Shown here one piece after another: positions 19,022 to 27,840 of a DNA stretch of 55,254 nt. Source of the DNA: Alitiscatomonas aceti (GTDB lineage: Bacteria; Bacillota; Clostridia; Lachnospirales; Lachnospiraceae). Location: contig NZ_JAOQJF010000022.1 in the NCBI RefSeq assembly GCF_025567195.1, forward strand, positions 1 through 55,254, read 5' to 3'. The notes below the pieces were generated by a model. That model saw only the letters and a program-made list of their open reading frames with translations. It had not been told where the DNA came from and did no database searches. Each line of letters begins with the position of its first letter. The stretch's first letter is position 1. The translations under genes and the position numbers were made by a program.

Positions 19022-20923
19022 ATGCCTTTTTTAGAGGAAAGCTACGACATTGCCGTCGTAGGAGCCGGACATGCCGGATGTGAGGCGGCGCTGGCGGCAG
19101 CCAGACTGGGATTTGAGACCATTATGTTCACGGTCAGCGTGGACAGTATCGCTCTCATGCCCTGCAACCCCAACATCGGCGGCAGCTCCAAGGGCCATCT
19201 GGTGAGGGAGCTGGACGCTCTGGGCGGCGAGATGGGCAAAAATATCGATAAGACATTTATCCAGTCAAAAATGTTAAATGAATCCAAGGGGCCGGCGGTC
19301 CATTCTCTGCGGGCCCAGGCCGATAAACAGGATTATACCAGTGAGATGCGGCGTGTTCTGGAGAATACGGACCATCTGACCATCCGGCAGGCGGAAATAT
19401 CGGAAATTTTAACTGAACCGGCAGAAGAGGGCGGAGAGAAAAAGCGGATCACAGGGGTGAAGGCCCTGTCGGGCGCTGTGTACCACTGCCGGGCTGTGGT
19501 GCTGGCCACCGGTGTGTATCTGGGAGCCAGATGTGTGTACGGGGACGTGAGCAATCCTACCGGGCCCAACGGCCTTCAGGCGGCCAACCATCTGACGGAT
19601 TCTCTGAAGGAGCATGGGATCGAGATGTACCGGTTTAAGACGGGGACTCCGGCCCGGGCTGACCGCCGTTCCATCGACTTTTCAAAGATGGAGGAGCAGT
19701 TTGGAGATAAACGGGTCGTTCCGTTTTCCTTCTCCACGGATCCGGAGACGGTGCAGAGAGAGCAGGTCTCCTGCTGGCTTACTTATACGAATGAAAAGAC
19801 CCATGAGATCATACGGGAAAATCTGGACCGTTCCCCACTGTTTTCCGGGGCCATCGAGGGGACTGGCCCCAGGTACTGTCCGTCCATTGAGGATAAGGTG
19901 GTAAAATTCCCCGATAAGGAGCGCCATCAGGTCTTTGTGGAGCCGGAGGGACTGTACACCAATGAAATGTATCTGGGCGGCATGTCCAGCTCCCTGCCCG
20001 AGGACGTCCAGTACGCCATGTACCGGACGGTGCCGGGGCTGGAGAACGTGAAGATCGTAAGGAACGCCTATGCCATTGAATACGACTGTATCAATCCCAG
20101 ACAGTTAGACGCATCCCTGGAATTTAAGGCCATCAGCGGCCTGTTTTCCGGCGGCCAGTTCAACGGCAGCTCCGGCTATGAGGAGGCGGCTGTCCAGGGC
20201 TTTATGGCCGGTGTCAACGCCGCCAGGAAGCTGCAGGGAAAGGAGCCTGTGATCTTAGACCGCTCCCAGGCGTATATCGGCGTGCTGATCGACGATCTGG
20301 TGACTAAAGAAAACCATGAGCCGTACCGGATGATGACCTCCAGGGCCGAATACCGGCTGCTCCTGCGTCAGGACAACGCGGACCTGCGGCTGAGGAAGAT
20401 CGGTCATGAGATCGGACTTGTGAGCGAGGAGCAGTATCAGTACGTTCTCTGGAAGGAAGAGGCTATACAGAAGGAAATGGAGCGTCTGGAAAAGAGGACT
20501 GTGGGAGCCGGAGAGCAGGTACAGGACTTTTTAGCACGGCATAACAGCACATTGCTAAAATCCGGTACGACCCTTGCAGAGCTGATCCGGCGGCCGGAGC
20601 TGGGATATGAGGCATTAAAGGAGCTGGATCCGGAGAGGCCCAGCCTCCCATGGGATGTCTGTGAACAGGTTGACATAAATCTTAAATATGCGGGATACAT
20701 CCGGCGTCAGATGCAGCAGGTGACACAGTTTAAGAAGCTGGAGAGCCGTAAGCTGCCGGTGGATTTTGATTACTCCACTGTGAAAAGCCTCCGGAATGAG
20801 GCGGTACAGAAGCTGAACCTTTATCAGCCTTTGAACATCGGTCAGGCGTCCCGGATCTCTGGCGTGTCTCCGGCAGATATTTCGGTCCTCATGGTGTATT
20901 TAGAGCAGGCAGGAAGGAGATAG
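19022..20923 (+). CDS. mnmG: tRNA uridine-5-carboxymethylaminomethyl modification enzyme MnmG (GidA)
   Basis: 633 residues starting at ATG 19022, 22 bases after mnmE. The FAD-binding Rossmann motif is VVGAGHAGCEAA near the N-terminus. Family blocks include SCNPxxGG-like MPCNPNIGGSSKGHLVRE and GRSPKYCPSIE-like GTGPRYCPSIEDK. The C-terminal helical domain binds MnmE. Together they modify the wobble uridine of several tRNAs. It is followed directly by rsmG. Confidence 0.97.
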   Translation: MPFLEESYDIAVVGAGHAGCEAALAAARLGFETIMFTVSVDSIALMPCNPNIGGSSKGHLVRELDALGGEMGKNIDKTFIQSKMLNESKGPAVHSLRAQADKQDYTSEMRRVLENTDHLTIRQAEISEILTEPAEEGGEKKRITGVKALSGAVYHCRAVVLATGVYLGARCVYGDVSNPTGPNGLQAANHLTDSLKEHGIEMYRFKTGTPARADRRSIDFSKMEEQFGDKRVVPFSFSTDPETVQREQVSCWLTYTNEKTHEIIRENLDRSPLFSGAIEGTGPRYCPSIEDKVVKFPDKERHQVFVEPEGLYTNEMYLGGMSSSLPEDVQYAMYRTVPGLENVKIVRNAYAIEYDCINPRQLDASLEFKAISGLFSGGQFNGSSGYEEAAVQGFMAGVNAARKLQGKEPVILDRSQAYIGVLIDDLVTKENHEPYRMMTSRAEYRLLLRQDNADLRLRKIGHEIGLVSEEQYQYVLWKEEAIQKEMERLEKRTVGAGEQVQDFLARHNSTLLKSGTTLAELIRRPELGYEALKELDPERPSLPWDVCEQVDINLKYAGYIRRQMQQVTQFKKLESRKLPVDFDYSTVKSLRNEAVQKLNLYQPLNIGQASRISGVSPADISVLMVYLEQAGRR

Positions 20924-20924
20924 G

Positions 20925-21653
20925 ATGGAAGAGTTTATAAGACTTCTGGATGCTGGCTGTGAAGAGCTGGGAATCGTTCTCACAGAAAAGCAGAAGGAGC
21001 AGTTTTTTAAATATTTTCAGCTTTTAACGGAGTGGAATCAGGTGATGAATCTGACGGCCATTACAGAAATGCCGGAGGTGGTCACAAAGCATTTTTTGGA
21101 TAGTCTCCTGGTGGTAAAGGTGTTCGATGGGATCCGTACAGAGGCGTATTCCTGTATCGACGTGGGGACCGGAGCCGGATTTCCCGGAATCCCCTTAAAG
21201 ATCGCATTTCCACAGCTTCAGATCATGCTTCTGGATTCTCTGAACAAACGGGTGGGCTTTTTAAACACCGTGATCCAGGAGCTGGGATTGACGGGGATCA
21301 CGGCGGTCCATGGAAGGGCAGAGGACTTTGGACGGAACAAAGAGTATAGGGAACAGTTTGATCTTTGTGTATCCAGAGCAGTTGCGAATCTCTCCACCTT
21401 GTCGGAATATTGTCTTCCCTTTGTGAAGGCAGGAGGAGAATTCCTTCCTTATAAATCCGGAAAGGTGGAAGAGGAGGCCAGAGAGGCTGAGAGCGCTGTA
21501 AAGAAGCTGGGAGGCTCTATGAGAGAGACGAAGACCCTTGTACTTCCCGGGACAGACGTGGACCGGACCTTTGTTCCCATTGATAAAATAAATGTGACTC
21601 CGAAAAAATATCCCCGCAAAGCGGGGATGCCTGGAAAGGAGCCGCTGAAATAA
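20925..21653 (+). CDS. rsmG: 16S rRNA (guanine-527-N7)-methyltransferase RsmG
   Basis: 242 residues of a class I SAM methyltransferase with motif I DVGTGAGFPGIPLKIAFP (about residues 78-95) and MLLDSLNKRVGFLN following. It methylates G527 in the 530 loop of 16S rRNA; loss gives low-level streptomycin resistance in other bacteria. It starts one base after the mnmG stop and is the last gene of the operon, with a strong terminator just after. Confidence 0.97.
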   Translation: MEEFIRLLDAGCEELGIVLTEKQKEQFFKYFQLLTEWNQVMNLTAITEMPEVVTKHFLDSLLVVKVFDGIRTEAYSCIDVGTGAGFPGIPLKIAFPQLQIMLLDSLNKRVGFLNTVIQELGLTGITAVHGRAEDFGRNKEYREQFDLCVSRAVANLSTLSEYCLPFVKAGGEFLPYKSGKVEEEAREAESAVKKLGGSMRETKTLVLPGTDVDRTFVPIDKINVTPKKYPRKAGMPGKEPLK

Positions 21654-21656
21654 AAA

Positions 21657-21714
21657 AGCCGCCAGAGACGGATCTGGAACATGAGATGTTCCGATCCTTT
21701 CTGGCGGTTTTTCT
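21657..21714 (+). terminator. Terminator of the rpmH-rsmG operon (probably bidirectional)
   Basis: A long hairpin: CCGCCAGA at 21659 pairs with CTGGCGG at 21701-21707, and an inner GGATCTGGAACA/TGTTCCGATCC stem closes around a short loop, followed by TTTTT. A run of A on the 5' side would also terminate leftward transcription from the convergent hydrolase gene. Confidence 0.85.
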
Positions 21715-21841
21715 GTGTGTCAGAATACGTTTGCGGCCTGCGGCAGCGGCTTTCGGAAATCAGTCATGTTCCCAGAAATTGGCCGCAGTTTCCGGGAATT
21801 ATTTTTTAGAAGACCGTTTATACGTTTATAAGCGGGCGGTC

Positions 21842-22792
21842 CTAATGAAAGAACATATTGACGAGTTTATAAACCTCCTGGGGCTTTTCCAGGTGGGGCA
21901 GATGTTTGGTCCCAGGAACTTTGGATGCTTCGATGGCCGGATTGCAAAGTGTATATTCCTGGATGATCTGATCGATGTCAGGCTCCTCTCCGCCGCCAAG
22001 AATGTAAATACTGTTGTCGATCTTCTCCAGGGCCGGACTGATCCGGCATTTGGTATAATTGCAGATCACGCTGGAATAAACGGACTTGGGTGAGTCTCCC
22101 AGGTGGGCGGATTCCATATATTTATCCACATAAAATGGCGTCACATCAAAGGAATTATAGAAATAGCTGGAGGAAAATGCCTCTTCCATGTGCTTTCTGG
22201 CCGACGCAATGTGGTACAGAAGAGTACCCGCAATGGGAAGATCAATGAGGAATTTATAAAGCTTTGCCGATCTTCCCGGGATCTGCGAGCAGGAGGTAAA
22301 GCTTTCCGGATTAATGAACATCAGTTGCTCAAATAAGTCCGGATTATAGCTGCAGGCCATGGTCACCAGGGAGGAGGAACTTCCGGTGGCAATCACATTG
22401 GTACGGCGTCCGATCTCAGATTTAATAAAGTCATTTAAAAGCTGTACATAGAGGAAGTTCGTATAGGTCAGATTGGGCTTTTCTGATCTTCCGCAGCCCA
22501 GAAGGTCGATGGTGTAGATCGTATAATTGTCCTTTAAGAATGGGATCAGGTTGTCCCACTCACAGCCGCTGGATGCATGGGTCAGATCATGGATCAGAAG
22601 AAGGGGTTTTCCGGTACCAGTTTTTGCATAATAAATATCACCGAGACGCCATTTATAGATGGAAGGCTCCGGGTGGCTCAGCAGCTTCTTGGATGTGGCA
22701 GATACCTTAATGTATTTGTTGATCAGAGCAGTACCGGCAGCAGTTCCTGCAGCCAGAAGGACCGCTGTGATGATCTTATTTTTAGATTTCAT
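21842..22792 (-). CDS. Alpha/beta-fold hydrolase with N-terminal membrane anchor
   Basis: 316 residues. Residues 5-25 (KIITAVLLAAGTAAGTALI) form a hydrophobic helix, probably a signal anchor. The hydrolase fold is shown by LLLIHDLTHASSG (oxyanion strand), DLLGCGRSEKP, and a nucleophile elbow VIATGSSSSLVTMA. A C-terminal HLPHLEKP gives the likely catalytic histidine. The substrate is unknown. The gene is convergent with rsmG and carries its own upstream region; it seems not to be part of the conserved origin operons. Confidence 0.8.
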   Translation of the reverse strand: MKSKNKIITAVLLAAGTAAGTALINKYIKVSATSKKLLSHPEPSIYKWRLGDIYYAKTGTGKPLLLIHDLTHASSGCEWDNLIPFLKDNYTIYTIDLLGCGRSEKPNLTYTNFLYVQLLNDFIKSEIGRRTNVIATGSSSSLVTMACSYNPDLFEQLMFINPESFTSCSQIPGRSAKLYKFLIDLPIAGTLLYHIASARKHMEEAFSSSYFYNSFDVTPFYVDKYMESAHLGDSPKSVYSSVICNYTKCRISPALEKIDNSIYILGGGEEPDIDQIIQEYTLCNPAIEASKVPGTKHLPHLEKPQEVYKLVNMFFH

Positions 22793-22913
22793 AATATGAA
22801 CCTCCTGAAAAGAGAGTCTGTAGATCCTTTTCCCCTATTATAATATAGGCGGCATGGCATGACAATAGGATTGTGAAAAAACATGGCTATGGAAAATACT
22901 GGATTGTGTTTCA

Positions 22914-22929
22914 TGTTTCACGTGGAACA
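22914..22929. other. parS site 1
   Basis: TGTTTCACGTGGAACA, one mismatch to the parS consensus TGTTTCACGTGAAACA. ParB from the nearby parAB genes should nucleate here. Confidence 0.9.
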
Positions 22930-22951
22930 TTGGGTCATGTTTTTACATTTG

Positions 22952-22967
22952 TGTTTCACGTGAAACA
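22952..22967. other. parS site 2 (perfect)
   Basis: TGTTTCACGTGAAACA, an exact 16-bp consensus palindrome, 38 bases from site 1. Confidence 0.95.
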
Positions 22968-23266
22968 TTGGATGGGTCTCGGATGGGGGGAGAGACGGAT
23001 ATAAAAAATAGTATTAGAATTTGTGCCGTCAAAAAGTATTGATCTGTGAAATTTCTTGCAAATACTGAATTTTTAGGAGTGTCAGGTGCTGAAAATTGCT
23101 ATTATTTTTGATCCTTTGGTCTCAAAATGGTGCCCGGATCTCCCATAGAGATATAAAACGATACGGGCAGATATAAGAAGAGCCATACTATTTGAGGGCG
23201 AAAGCACTCGTCGATCTCGTTCGGTTGTTACATAGAGAGCAGGAATAAAATCAAAAATCATATATG

Positions 23267-23275
23267 TGATATAAT
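23267..23275 (+). promoter_or_regulatory. Extended -10 promoter of the methyltransferase gene
   Basis: TGATATAAT: a TGn extension followed by a perfect TATAAT at 23270-23275, with no good -35. It lies 51 bases before the ATG. Confidence 0.55.
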
Positions 23276-23325
23276 GTGTGTGTTGAGCAAGATTGAGAAT
23301 CTAAAAGCGTGTAAAGGAGAATGTC

Positions 23326-24084
23326 ATGGAGTTTAGAAAAGTATTCGATACAATTCCAGAACAATTTGATAAGTATAGGCCCCGATATAGTGAGAAGTTG
23401 TTTGCGGAACTGGTTTCCTATGCCGATATCAAACCAGGCAAAAAAGTATTGGAACTTGGTCCAGGAACAGGTCAGGCTACAGAACCAATTTTAAATACTG
23501 GATGCGATTATTACGCGATTGAACTTGGCGGGAATTTGGCTGATATGATGAAAAGAAAATACGGAAAGTTTGCAAACTTTGATATTGTTAACGCTGACTT
23601 TATCATACACGATTTTGGAGATCAGAGATTTGATATGATTTATTCTGCAGCAACCATACAATGGATTCCAGAGGATATAGCCTTTCAGAAAACGTTCGAT
23701 TTGTTAAATCCTGGAGGGGTACTTGCAATGCTTTTGACGAAAGCGGACTATAAAACGCCGAACGAAGAGCTTTACAATAAAATCCAGCAAGTTTATTCAG
23801 CTTATTTTAAGCCTGATATAGAATATAAACAGGGTTCGTTTGTTTATTCAAACGCTGTAAATTACGGATATGTAGATTTTGAAAAACGTGAATATCATGG
23901 TAAGCGAGAATTTACAACAGATGAATACATTGCCTTTTGCGGAACGCATTGCGACCATATTGTACTTTCTGAACCGTATAAGAGTAAGTTTTATGATGGT
24001 CTTAAATGTGCAGTAAACGAAGCTGGAGGAAAGGTTATATTTTTTGACACGTATGTGATGTATTTGGCGAAAAAGCCGATTTAA
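23326..24084 (+). CDS. Class I SAM-dependent methyltransferase, substrate unknown
   Basis: 252 residues. Motif I is VLELGPGTGQATEPIL (about residues 40-55), followed by an acidic motif at IELGG and IVNADFIIHDFG. The arrangement resembles the trans-aconitate / ubiquinone-type small-molecule methyltransferases. AAAGGAGAA precedes the ATG. Base composition is clearly more AT-rich than the neighbouring rsmG and parAB genes, and it lies among parS sites, so it is probably a later arrival at this locus. No partner gene is adjacent. Confidence 0.8.
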   Translation: MEFRKVFDTIPEQFDKYRPRYSEKLFAELVSYADIKPGKKVLELGPGTGQATEPILNTGCDYYAIELGGNLADMMKRKYGKFANFDIVNADFIIHDFGDQRFDMIYSAATIQWIPEDIAFQKTFDLLNPGGVLAMLLTKADYKTPNEELYNKIQQVYSAYFKPDIEYKQGSFVYSNAVNYGYVDFEKREYHGKREFTTDEYIAFCGTHCDHIVLSEPYKSKFYDGLKCAVNEAGGKVIFFDTYVMYLAKKPI

Positions 24085-24304
24085 TGATATTAAGAAGTAT
24101 AAAAAACGGCTTAAATTTGCTTAAGGGCTTGTGATCAATTCCAATAAGCAATGATTTTTCCTTCTGCAAAAGACAAGAATGGCAGTTTTTGCGGAAAGGG
24201 ATAACCTAGACAGACAGCAGCTTGCTTTGAAATATTCGCAGTTAAATGGTATTTTTGAGGGAAAAGACGGAAGAGAATATAACAGCGAAATATATAACAG
24301 GTAG

Positions 24305-24320
24305 TGTTTCACGTGGAACA
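24305..24320. other. parS site 3
   Basis: TGTTTCACGTGGAACA, one mismatch to consensus and identical to site 1. Confidence 0.9.
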
Positions 24321-24363
24321 TCGGATAATAGATATATAGAAGAAGTGAGAATGGAAAGCAGGG

Positions 24364-24379
24364 CGTTTCACGTGAAACA
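24364..24379. other. parS site 4
   Basis: CGTTTCACGTGAAACA; the inner 14-bp palindrome is perfect, only the first base differs. Confidence 0.9.
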
Positions 24380-24898
24380 TTCTTGCGGTCAAACAATGAA
24401 AGCGGAAAATGAGGTTATCAGGAGATACGATTATTGGAAGATTAGAGGGATGTGAAAATATGGAACTGTGTATATGAATCAAGGTTTGAATTATGTGAAA
24501 CAGAGGGAAACTTTAAGAAAAAAATTTTGGGAGGTTGTCACAAAGAAGATAGTCCCCCGAAATATACAAATATTGGAGTCCAGACGCAGGGGAGGGGAAT
24601 TGTGTAAAGTCAAAAAGAGAAGCTTGGGCGAGGAAAACAGAGATCAGAAACTTAAATTGAGGTAAAAATTTAGATAGAAGAATAAGAAAGAATTTCATGG
24701 AAACAATTTTTATATTGGGGCTAGTGGGATTTTATTCTTTCTGACGTCGGCTTATTCCGCATAATGTGCTCACGAAATTTTCAAAAGTTTTCACAAATAC
24801 GTTCTATGTTCACTATAAAAACGCTATTTTTCAGTGAGAAGAGGATTTTTTGTATACATGATTTTGGATAAGCATAAGATTAAGGAGCATTTTTGAGG

Positions 24899-25085
24899 TT
24901 GCCCTGTACAGATTTCCGATCTTTTCTCCGGAAATCAGCTTTTTATGCCATAGGAAAGTGCGTCCTATGACATAAAGAACGCTCCGTGGGGATCGCCATG
25001 CGGCGGAAGGGAATTATGCCGCAGAAGCGGCTCGCCGCAGGCGGAGAAGCCCGCAATCAGGCTTCTTTCTTGTGCAGCCTGGAAG
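24899..25085. repeat. GC-rich hairpin segment, possible interspersed repeat
   Basis: Two hairpins in succession: GATTTCCG / CGGAAATC around 24911-24936, then a 12-bp stem with one mismatch, TATGCCATAGGA / TCCTATGACATA, at 24944-24974 with a 7-base loop. They are followed by about 100 bases of GC-rich sequence with several GCGGC/GCCGC self-complementary blocks. The composition break and symmetry resemble a mobile palindromic repeat, but only one copy is in this window, so repetition in the genome is unproven. Confidence 0.4.
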
Positions 25086-25130
25086 ACAGGAGAAAACACA
25101 AGAAAAAACGTCATTGTAGAAAATGTAGGA

Positions 25131-25146
25131 TGTTCCACGTGAAACA
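25131..25146. other. parS site 5
   Basis: TGTTCCACGTGAAACA, one mismatch to consensus, 148 bases before parA. Confidence 0.9.
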
Positions 25147-25293
25147 TACACATTTTTCTCTTATGAAACCATAGGAAAATGAAATGAAATGTGTTATACT
25201 TAAGTCCATGTAACAGTTCAATGGATGAAATGAGTGTGAACTGGATAAAAAGCAGAATGCGTTTTTGGTCTGTGGAAAGGATACTTGAGATAT

Positions 25294-26064
25294 ATGGGAC
25301 GTATTATAGCGATCACAAATCAGAAGGGCGGAGTTGGAAAAACGACTACGGCGATCAATCTTTCGGCCTGCCTTGCAGAAGCGGGGCAGAGGGTGCTGAC
25401 TGTGGATTTCGATCCTCAGGGCAATGCCACCAGTGGGTTGGGACTGGAAAAAGGAAATATTGATAATACGGTGTATGAACTGCTTATGGGAGAGTGCCAG
25501 GTGGGGGACTGTATCATGCCCAGCGTGCAGGAGCGCCTGGATGTGATGCCATCTGATGTGGATCTTTCGGGAGCAGAGATCGAGCTTCTGGATATGAAGG
25601 ATAAGGAGAATATCCTGAAGGAAAATCTGAATCTGGTAAAAGATAACTATGATTTTATCATCATTGATTGTCCACCTTCTTTAAGCCTGCTGACGATCAA
25701 TGCTCTGACGGCTGCCAATACGGCGCTGATCCCGATCCAGTGTGAATACTACGCCCTGGAGGGCCTGAACCAGGTTTTAAAGACTGTGAATCTGGTACAG
25801 AAAAAACTGAATCCGGAGCTGGAAGTGGAAGGCGTGGTCTTCACCATGTATGATTCCAGAACCAATCTTTCACTGGAAGTAGTGGAAAATGTAAAAGAAC
25901 ATCTGAATGAGAATATTTATAAAACGATCATTCCAAGAAACGTCCGTCTGGCGGAGGCCCCCAGTTATGGCATGCCCATCAATATGTATGACAGCCGGTC
26001 CACTGGTGCAGAAAATTACAGGCTTCTGGCCGCGGAAGTCATAAGCAGAGGAGAAGAGGTATAA
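25294..26064 (+). CDS. parA: Chromosome partitioning ATPase ParA (Soj)
   Basis: 256 residues beginning MGRIIAITNQKGGVGKTT, with the deviant Walker A KGGVGKTT that defines ParA/MinD ATPases, and IIIDCPPSLSLLTINAL for Walker B. It works with ParB-parS to segregate origins and, in other Firmicutes, modulates DnaA. The ATG at 25294 gives the typical start, but the ribosome site AAAGGA is 12 bases away; a TTG at 25285 is better spaced, so the start may be three residues earlier. Its stop overlaps parB by one base. Confidence 0.96.
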   Translation: MGRIIAITNQKGGVGKTTTAINLSACLAEAGQRVLTVDFDPQGNATSGLGLEKGNIDNTVYELLMGECQVGDCIMPSVQERLDVMPSDVDLSGAEIELLDMKDKENILKENLNLVKDNYDFIIIDCPPSLSLLTINALTAANTALIPIQCEYYALEGLNQVLKTVNLVQKKLNPELEVEGVVFTMYDSRTNLSLEVVENVKEHLNENIYKTIIPRNVRLAEAPSYGMPINMYDSRSTGAENYRLLAAEVISRGEEV

Positions 26065-27050
26065 TGGCGAAAAGGGGATTGGGAAAAGGCCTGGGAGCCC
26101 TGTTTGGTGAAGAAGTCACGTTAGAAGAAAATGCAGCTGTAAAGGAAGAAAAGCCTTCGGCTGTGGAGAAAAAAGAAAAGGGAAAAACATCCTCTGGCAC
26201 CGGAAACGGGAAAAAAGCAGAAAAGATCATTGTTGAAAAGATCGTAGAAAAGCCAGTGGAGCAGAAATTAAAGGTATCATTGATCGAACCCAATGGGACA
26301 CAGCCCCGTAAAAATTTTGATGAGGCTGCGCTCCAGGAGCTGGCAGATTCCATTAAGACGTATGGAGTGCTTCAGCCGCTGATCGTCCAGAAAAAGGACA
26401 GTCATTATGAGATCATAGCCGGGGAGCGCCGGTGGAGAGCGGCCAAGCTGGCCGGACTTACCGAGGTCCCTGTGATGATCCGTGAATATGATAAGCAGAA
26501 GACCATGGAGATCGCACTGATCGAAAATGTACAGCGCGCTGATCTGAACCCTATTGAGGAAGCGCAGGCGTATCAGCGGCTGATCCAGGAATTCCATCTG
26601 ACTCAGGAGGAGATCGCGGCCCGCGTTTCAAAAAACAGAGCCACGGTTACCAACAGTATGCGTCTTCTGAAGCTGGATGACAGGGTACAGCAGCTTCTGA
26701 TCGATGAAAAGATCTCCAGCGGCCACGCCCGTGCCCTTCTGGGACTGGAAAATGGGGAACGCCAGTTCCAGACTGCCCAGAAAATCGTAGAGGAAAGATT
26801 AAGCGTCCGCGACGTGGAGAAACTGGTGAAACTCTTAAACCGCCCGGAGAAGCCAAAGAAAGAAGCGGAAACGGGGCCGGACATCAATCTGATCTACCGG
26901 CAGATCGAGGACAAGCTGAAGTCCATTATGGGCACTAAGGTTCTTATCAACAGGAAGGATAAAAATAAGGGCAGGATCGAGATCGAGTATTACTCCCAGG
27001 AGGAACTGGAACGGTTGATCGAGATGATGGAGTCCATAGCCAGGCAATAA
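26064..27050 (+). CDS. parB: Chromosome partitioning protein ParB (Spo0J), CTPase
   Basis: 328 residues. After a charged linker (about 15-70, Lys/Glu rich) come the CTP-binding motifs GERRWRAAKLAGL and ENVQRADLNPIEEA, the helix-turn-helix LTQEEIAARVSKNRATVTNS, and a C-terminal dimerization domain. The helix-turn-helix should bind the five parS palindromes upstream. Overlap with parA shows coupled translation. Confidence 0.96.
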   Translation: MAKRGLGKGLGALFGEEVTLEENAAVKEEKPSAVEKKEKGKTSSGTGNGKKAEKIIVEKIVEKPVEQKLKVSLIEPNGTQPRKNFDEAALQELADSIKTYGVLQPLIVQKKDSHYEIIAGERRWRAAKLAGLTEVPVMIREYDKQKTMEIALIENVQRADLNPIEEAQAYQRLIQEFHLTQEEIAARVSKNRATVTNSMRLLKLDDRVQQLLIDEKISSGHARALLGLENGERQFQTAQKIVEERLSVRDVEKLVKLLNRPEKPKKEAETGPDINLIYRQIEDKLKSIMGTKVLINRKDKNKGRIEIEYYSQEELERLIEMMESIARQ

Positions 27051-27094
27051 AAATTAAATTCTGTAAATAAGGAAGGACAGAAGACAGAAAATAT

Positions 27095-27835
27095 ATGGAA
27101 AATAGTCTATTGTATCATCTTCCCATCGATCCAATGCTTCTGATCGTGGGATTTTCCGTACTATCGGTGGTTTTACTGATCGCCGTGATCGTCTGTATTG
27201 TTAAAATGAATAAGCTGTACCGGCGTTATGATCTTTTCATGCGTGGAAAGGATGCAGAAACGCTGGAGGATACGCTGGAGGATATCCTGGAGGAATTAAA
27301 GGAAAGCCAGTCCAGGGACCGGGCCAGCAAGGACGCTATGAAACGGCTGTCCAAGCAGGTAAAGGATTCATTCCAGAAATTTGGATTTGTCAAATATAAT
27401 GCTTTTAAGGGAATGGGCGGGAATCTCAGCTTTGTCATCGCCATGCTGGACGGAAATAACACCGGCTTTGTCCTGGATGTGGTACACAGCCGGGAGGGCT
27501 GCTATATCTATCTGAAAGAGGTGGAGGAAGGGGCCACAGAGGTACTTCTGGGAAGTGAAGAGCAGGAGGCCCTGGAGCAGGCTCTGGGTTACGTGAAACG
27601 TCCGTCTATCTCAGATGGGGACGGAAAAAGAGGACGGAGAGAAAAGACAGAAGACGTGTATTCCGGCTCTGGAGAACAGTCCATTGAGATTTCCGGAAGT
27701 GAGAGAAATAAGAGCGAGCGGATGAAGAAACTGAGGAGACAGCAGCGGGAGGCCATCGGGGCGGATATGGACGAGATCATGGACATGGAAGACATGGATG
27801 GCGTGGAGCCCGAAAGGAATGAAGGGGAATATTAA
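27095..27835 (+). CDS. DUF4446 family membrane-anchored protein
   Basis: 246 residues. A hydrophobic helix at about 13-38 (LLIVGFSVLSVVLLIAVIVC) is followed by a coiled-coil-like charged stretch (55-95) and a compact domain with GFVKYNAFKGMGGNLSF and GCYIYLKEVEEG. This is the DUF4446 pattern frequently found immediately downstream of parB in clostridia. Function is unknown. A long acidic/basic C-terminal tail (about 175-246) is specific to this member. Confidence 0.85.
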   Translation: MENSLLYHLPIDPMLLIVGFSVLSVVLLIAVIVCIVKMNKLYRRYDLFMRGKDAETLEDTLEDILEELKESQSRDRASKDAMKRLSKQVKDSFQKFGFVKYNAFKGMGGNLSFVIAMLDGNNTGFVLDVVHSREGCYIYLKEVEEGATEVLLGSEEQEALEQALGYVKRPSISDGDGKRGRREKTEDVYSGSGEQSIEISGSERNKSERMKKLRRQQREAIGADMDEIMDMEDMDGVEPERNEGEY

Positions 27836-27840
27836 TCTAT

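Larger units (their letters stand above)
22793..23325. other. AT-rich intergenic region with two parS sites
   Basis: This 533-base gap contains two parS palindromes (22914-22929 and 22952-22967) near its left end and the promoter of the methyltransferase at its right end. No open reading frame with coding character was seen in the rest. Confidence 0.7.
24085..25293. other. Long non-coding gap with three parS sites and a GC-rich repeat-like segment
   Basis: About 1.2 kb without a convincing gene. Short reading frames of 60-90 codons occur on both strands but lack ribosome sites or conserved patterns. The gap holds parS sites at 24305, 24364 and 25131, and a GC-rich hairpin segment at about 24899-25085 that stands out from the AT-rich surroundings. 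Confidence 0.65.

Noticed and set aside
24246..25174. Several 60-90 codon frames between the methyltransferase and parA
   Set aside because: They run through parS palindromes or the GC-rich hairpins, lack ribosome sites and show no conserved pattern.
25191..25463. Open frame overlapping the parA start
   Set aside because: It is the parA sequence read in another frame.
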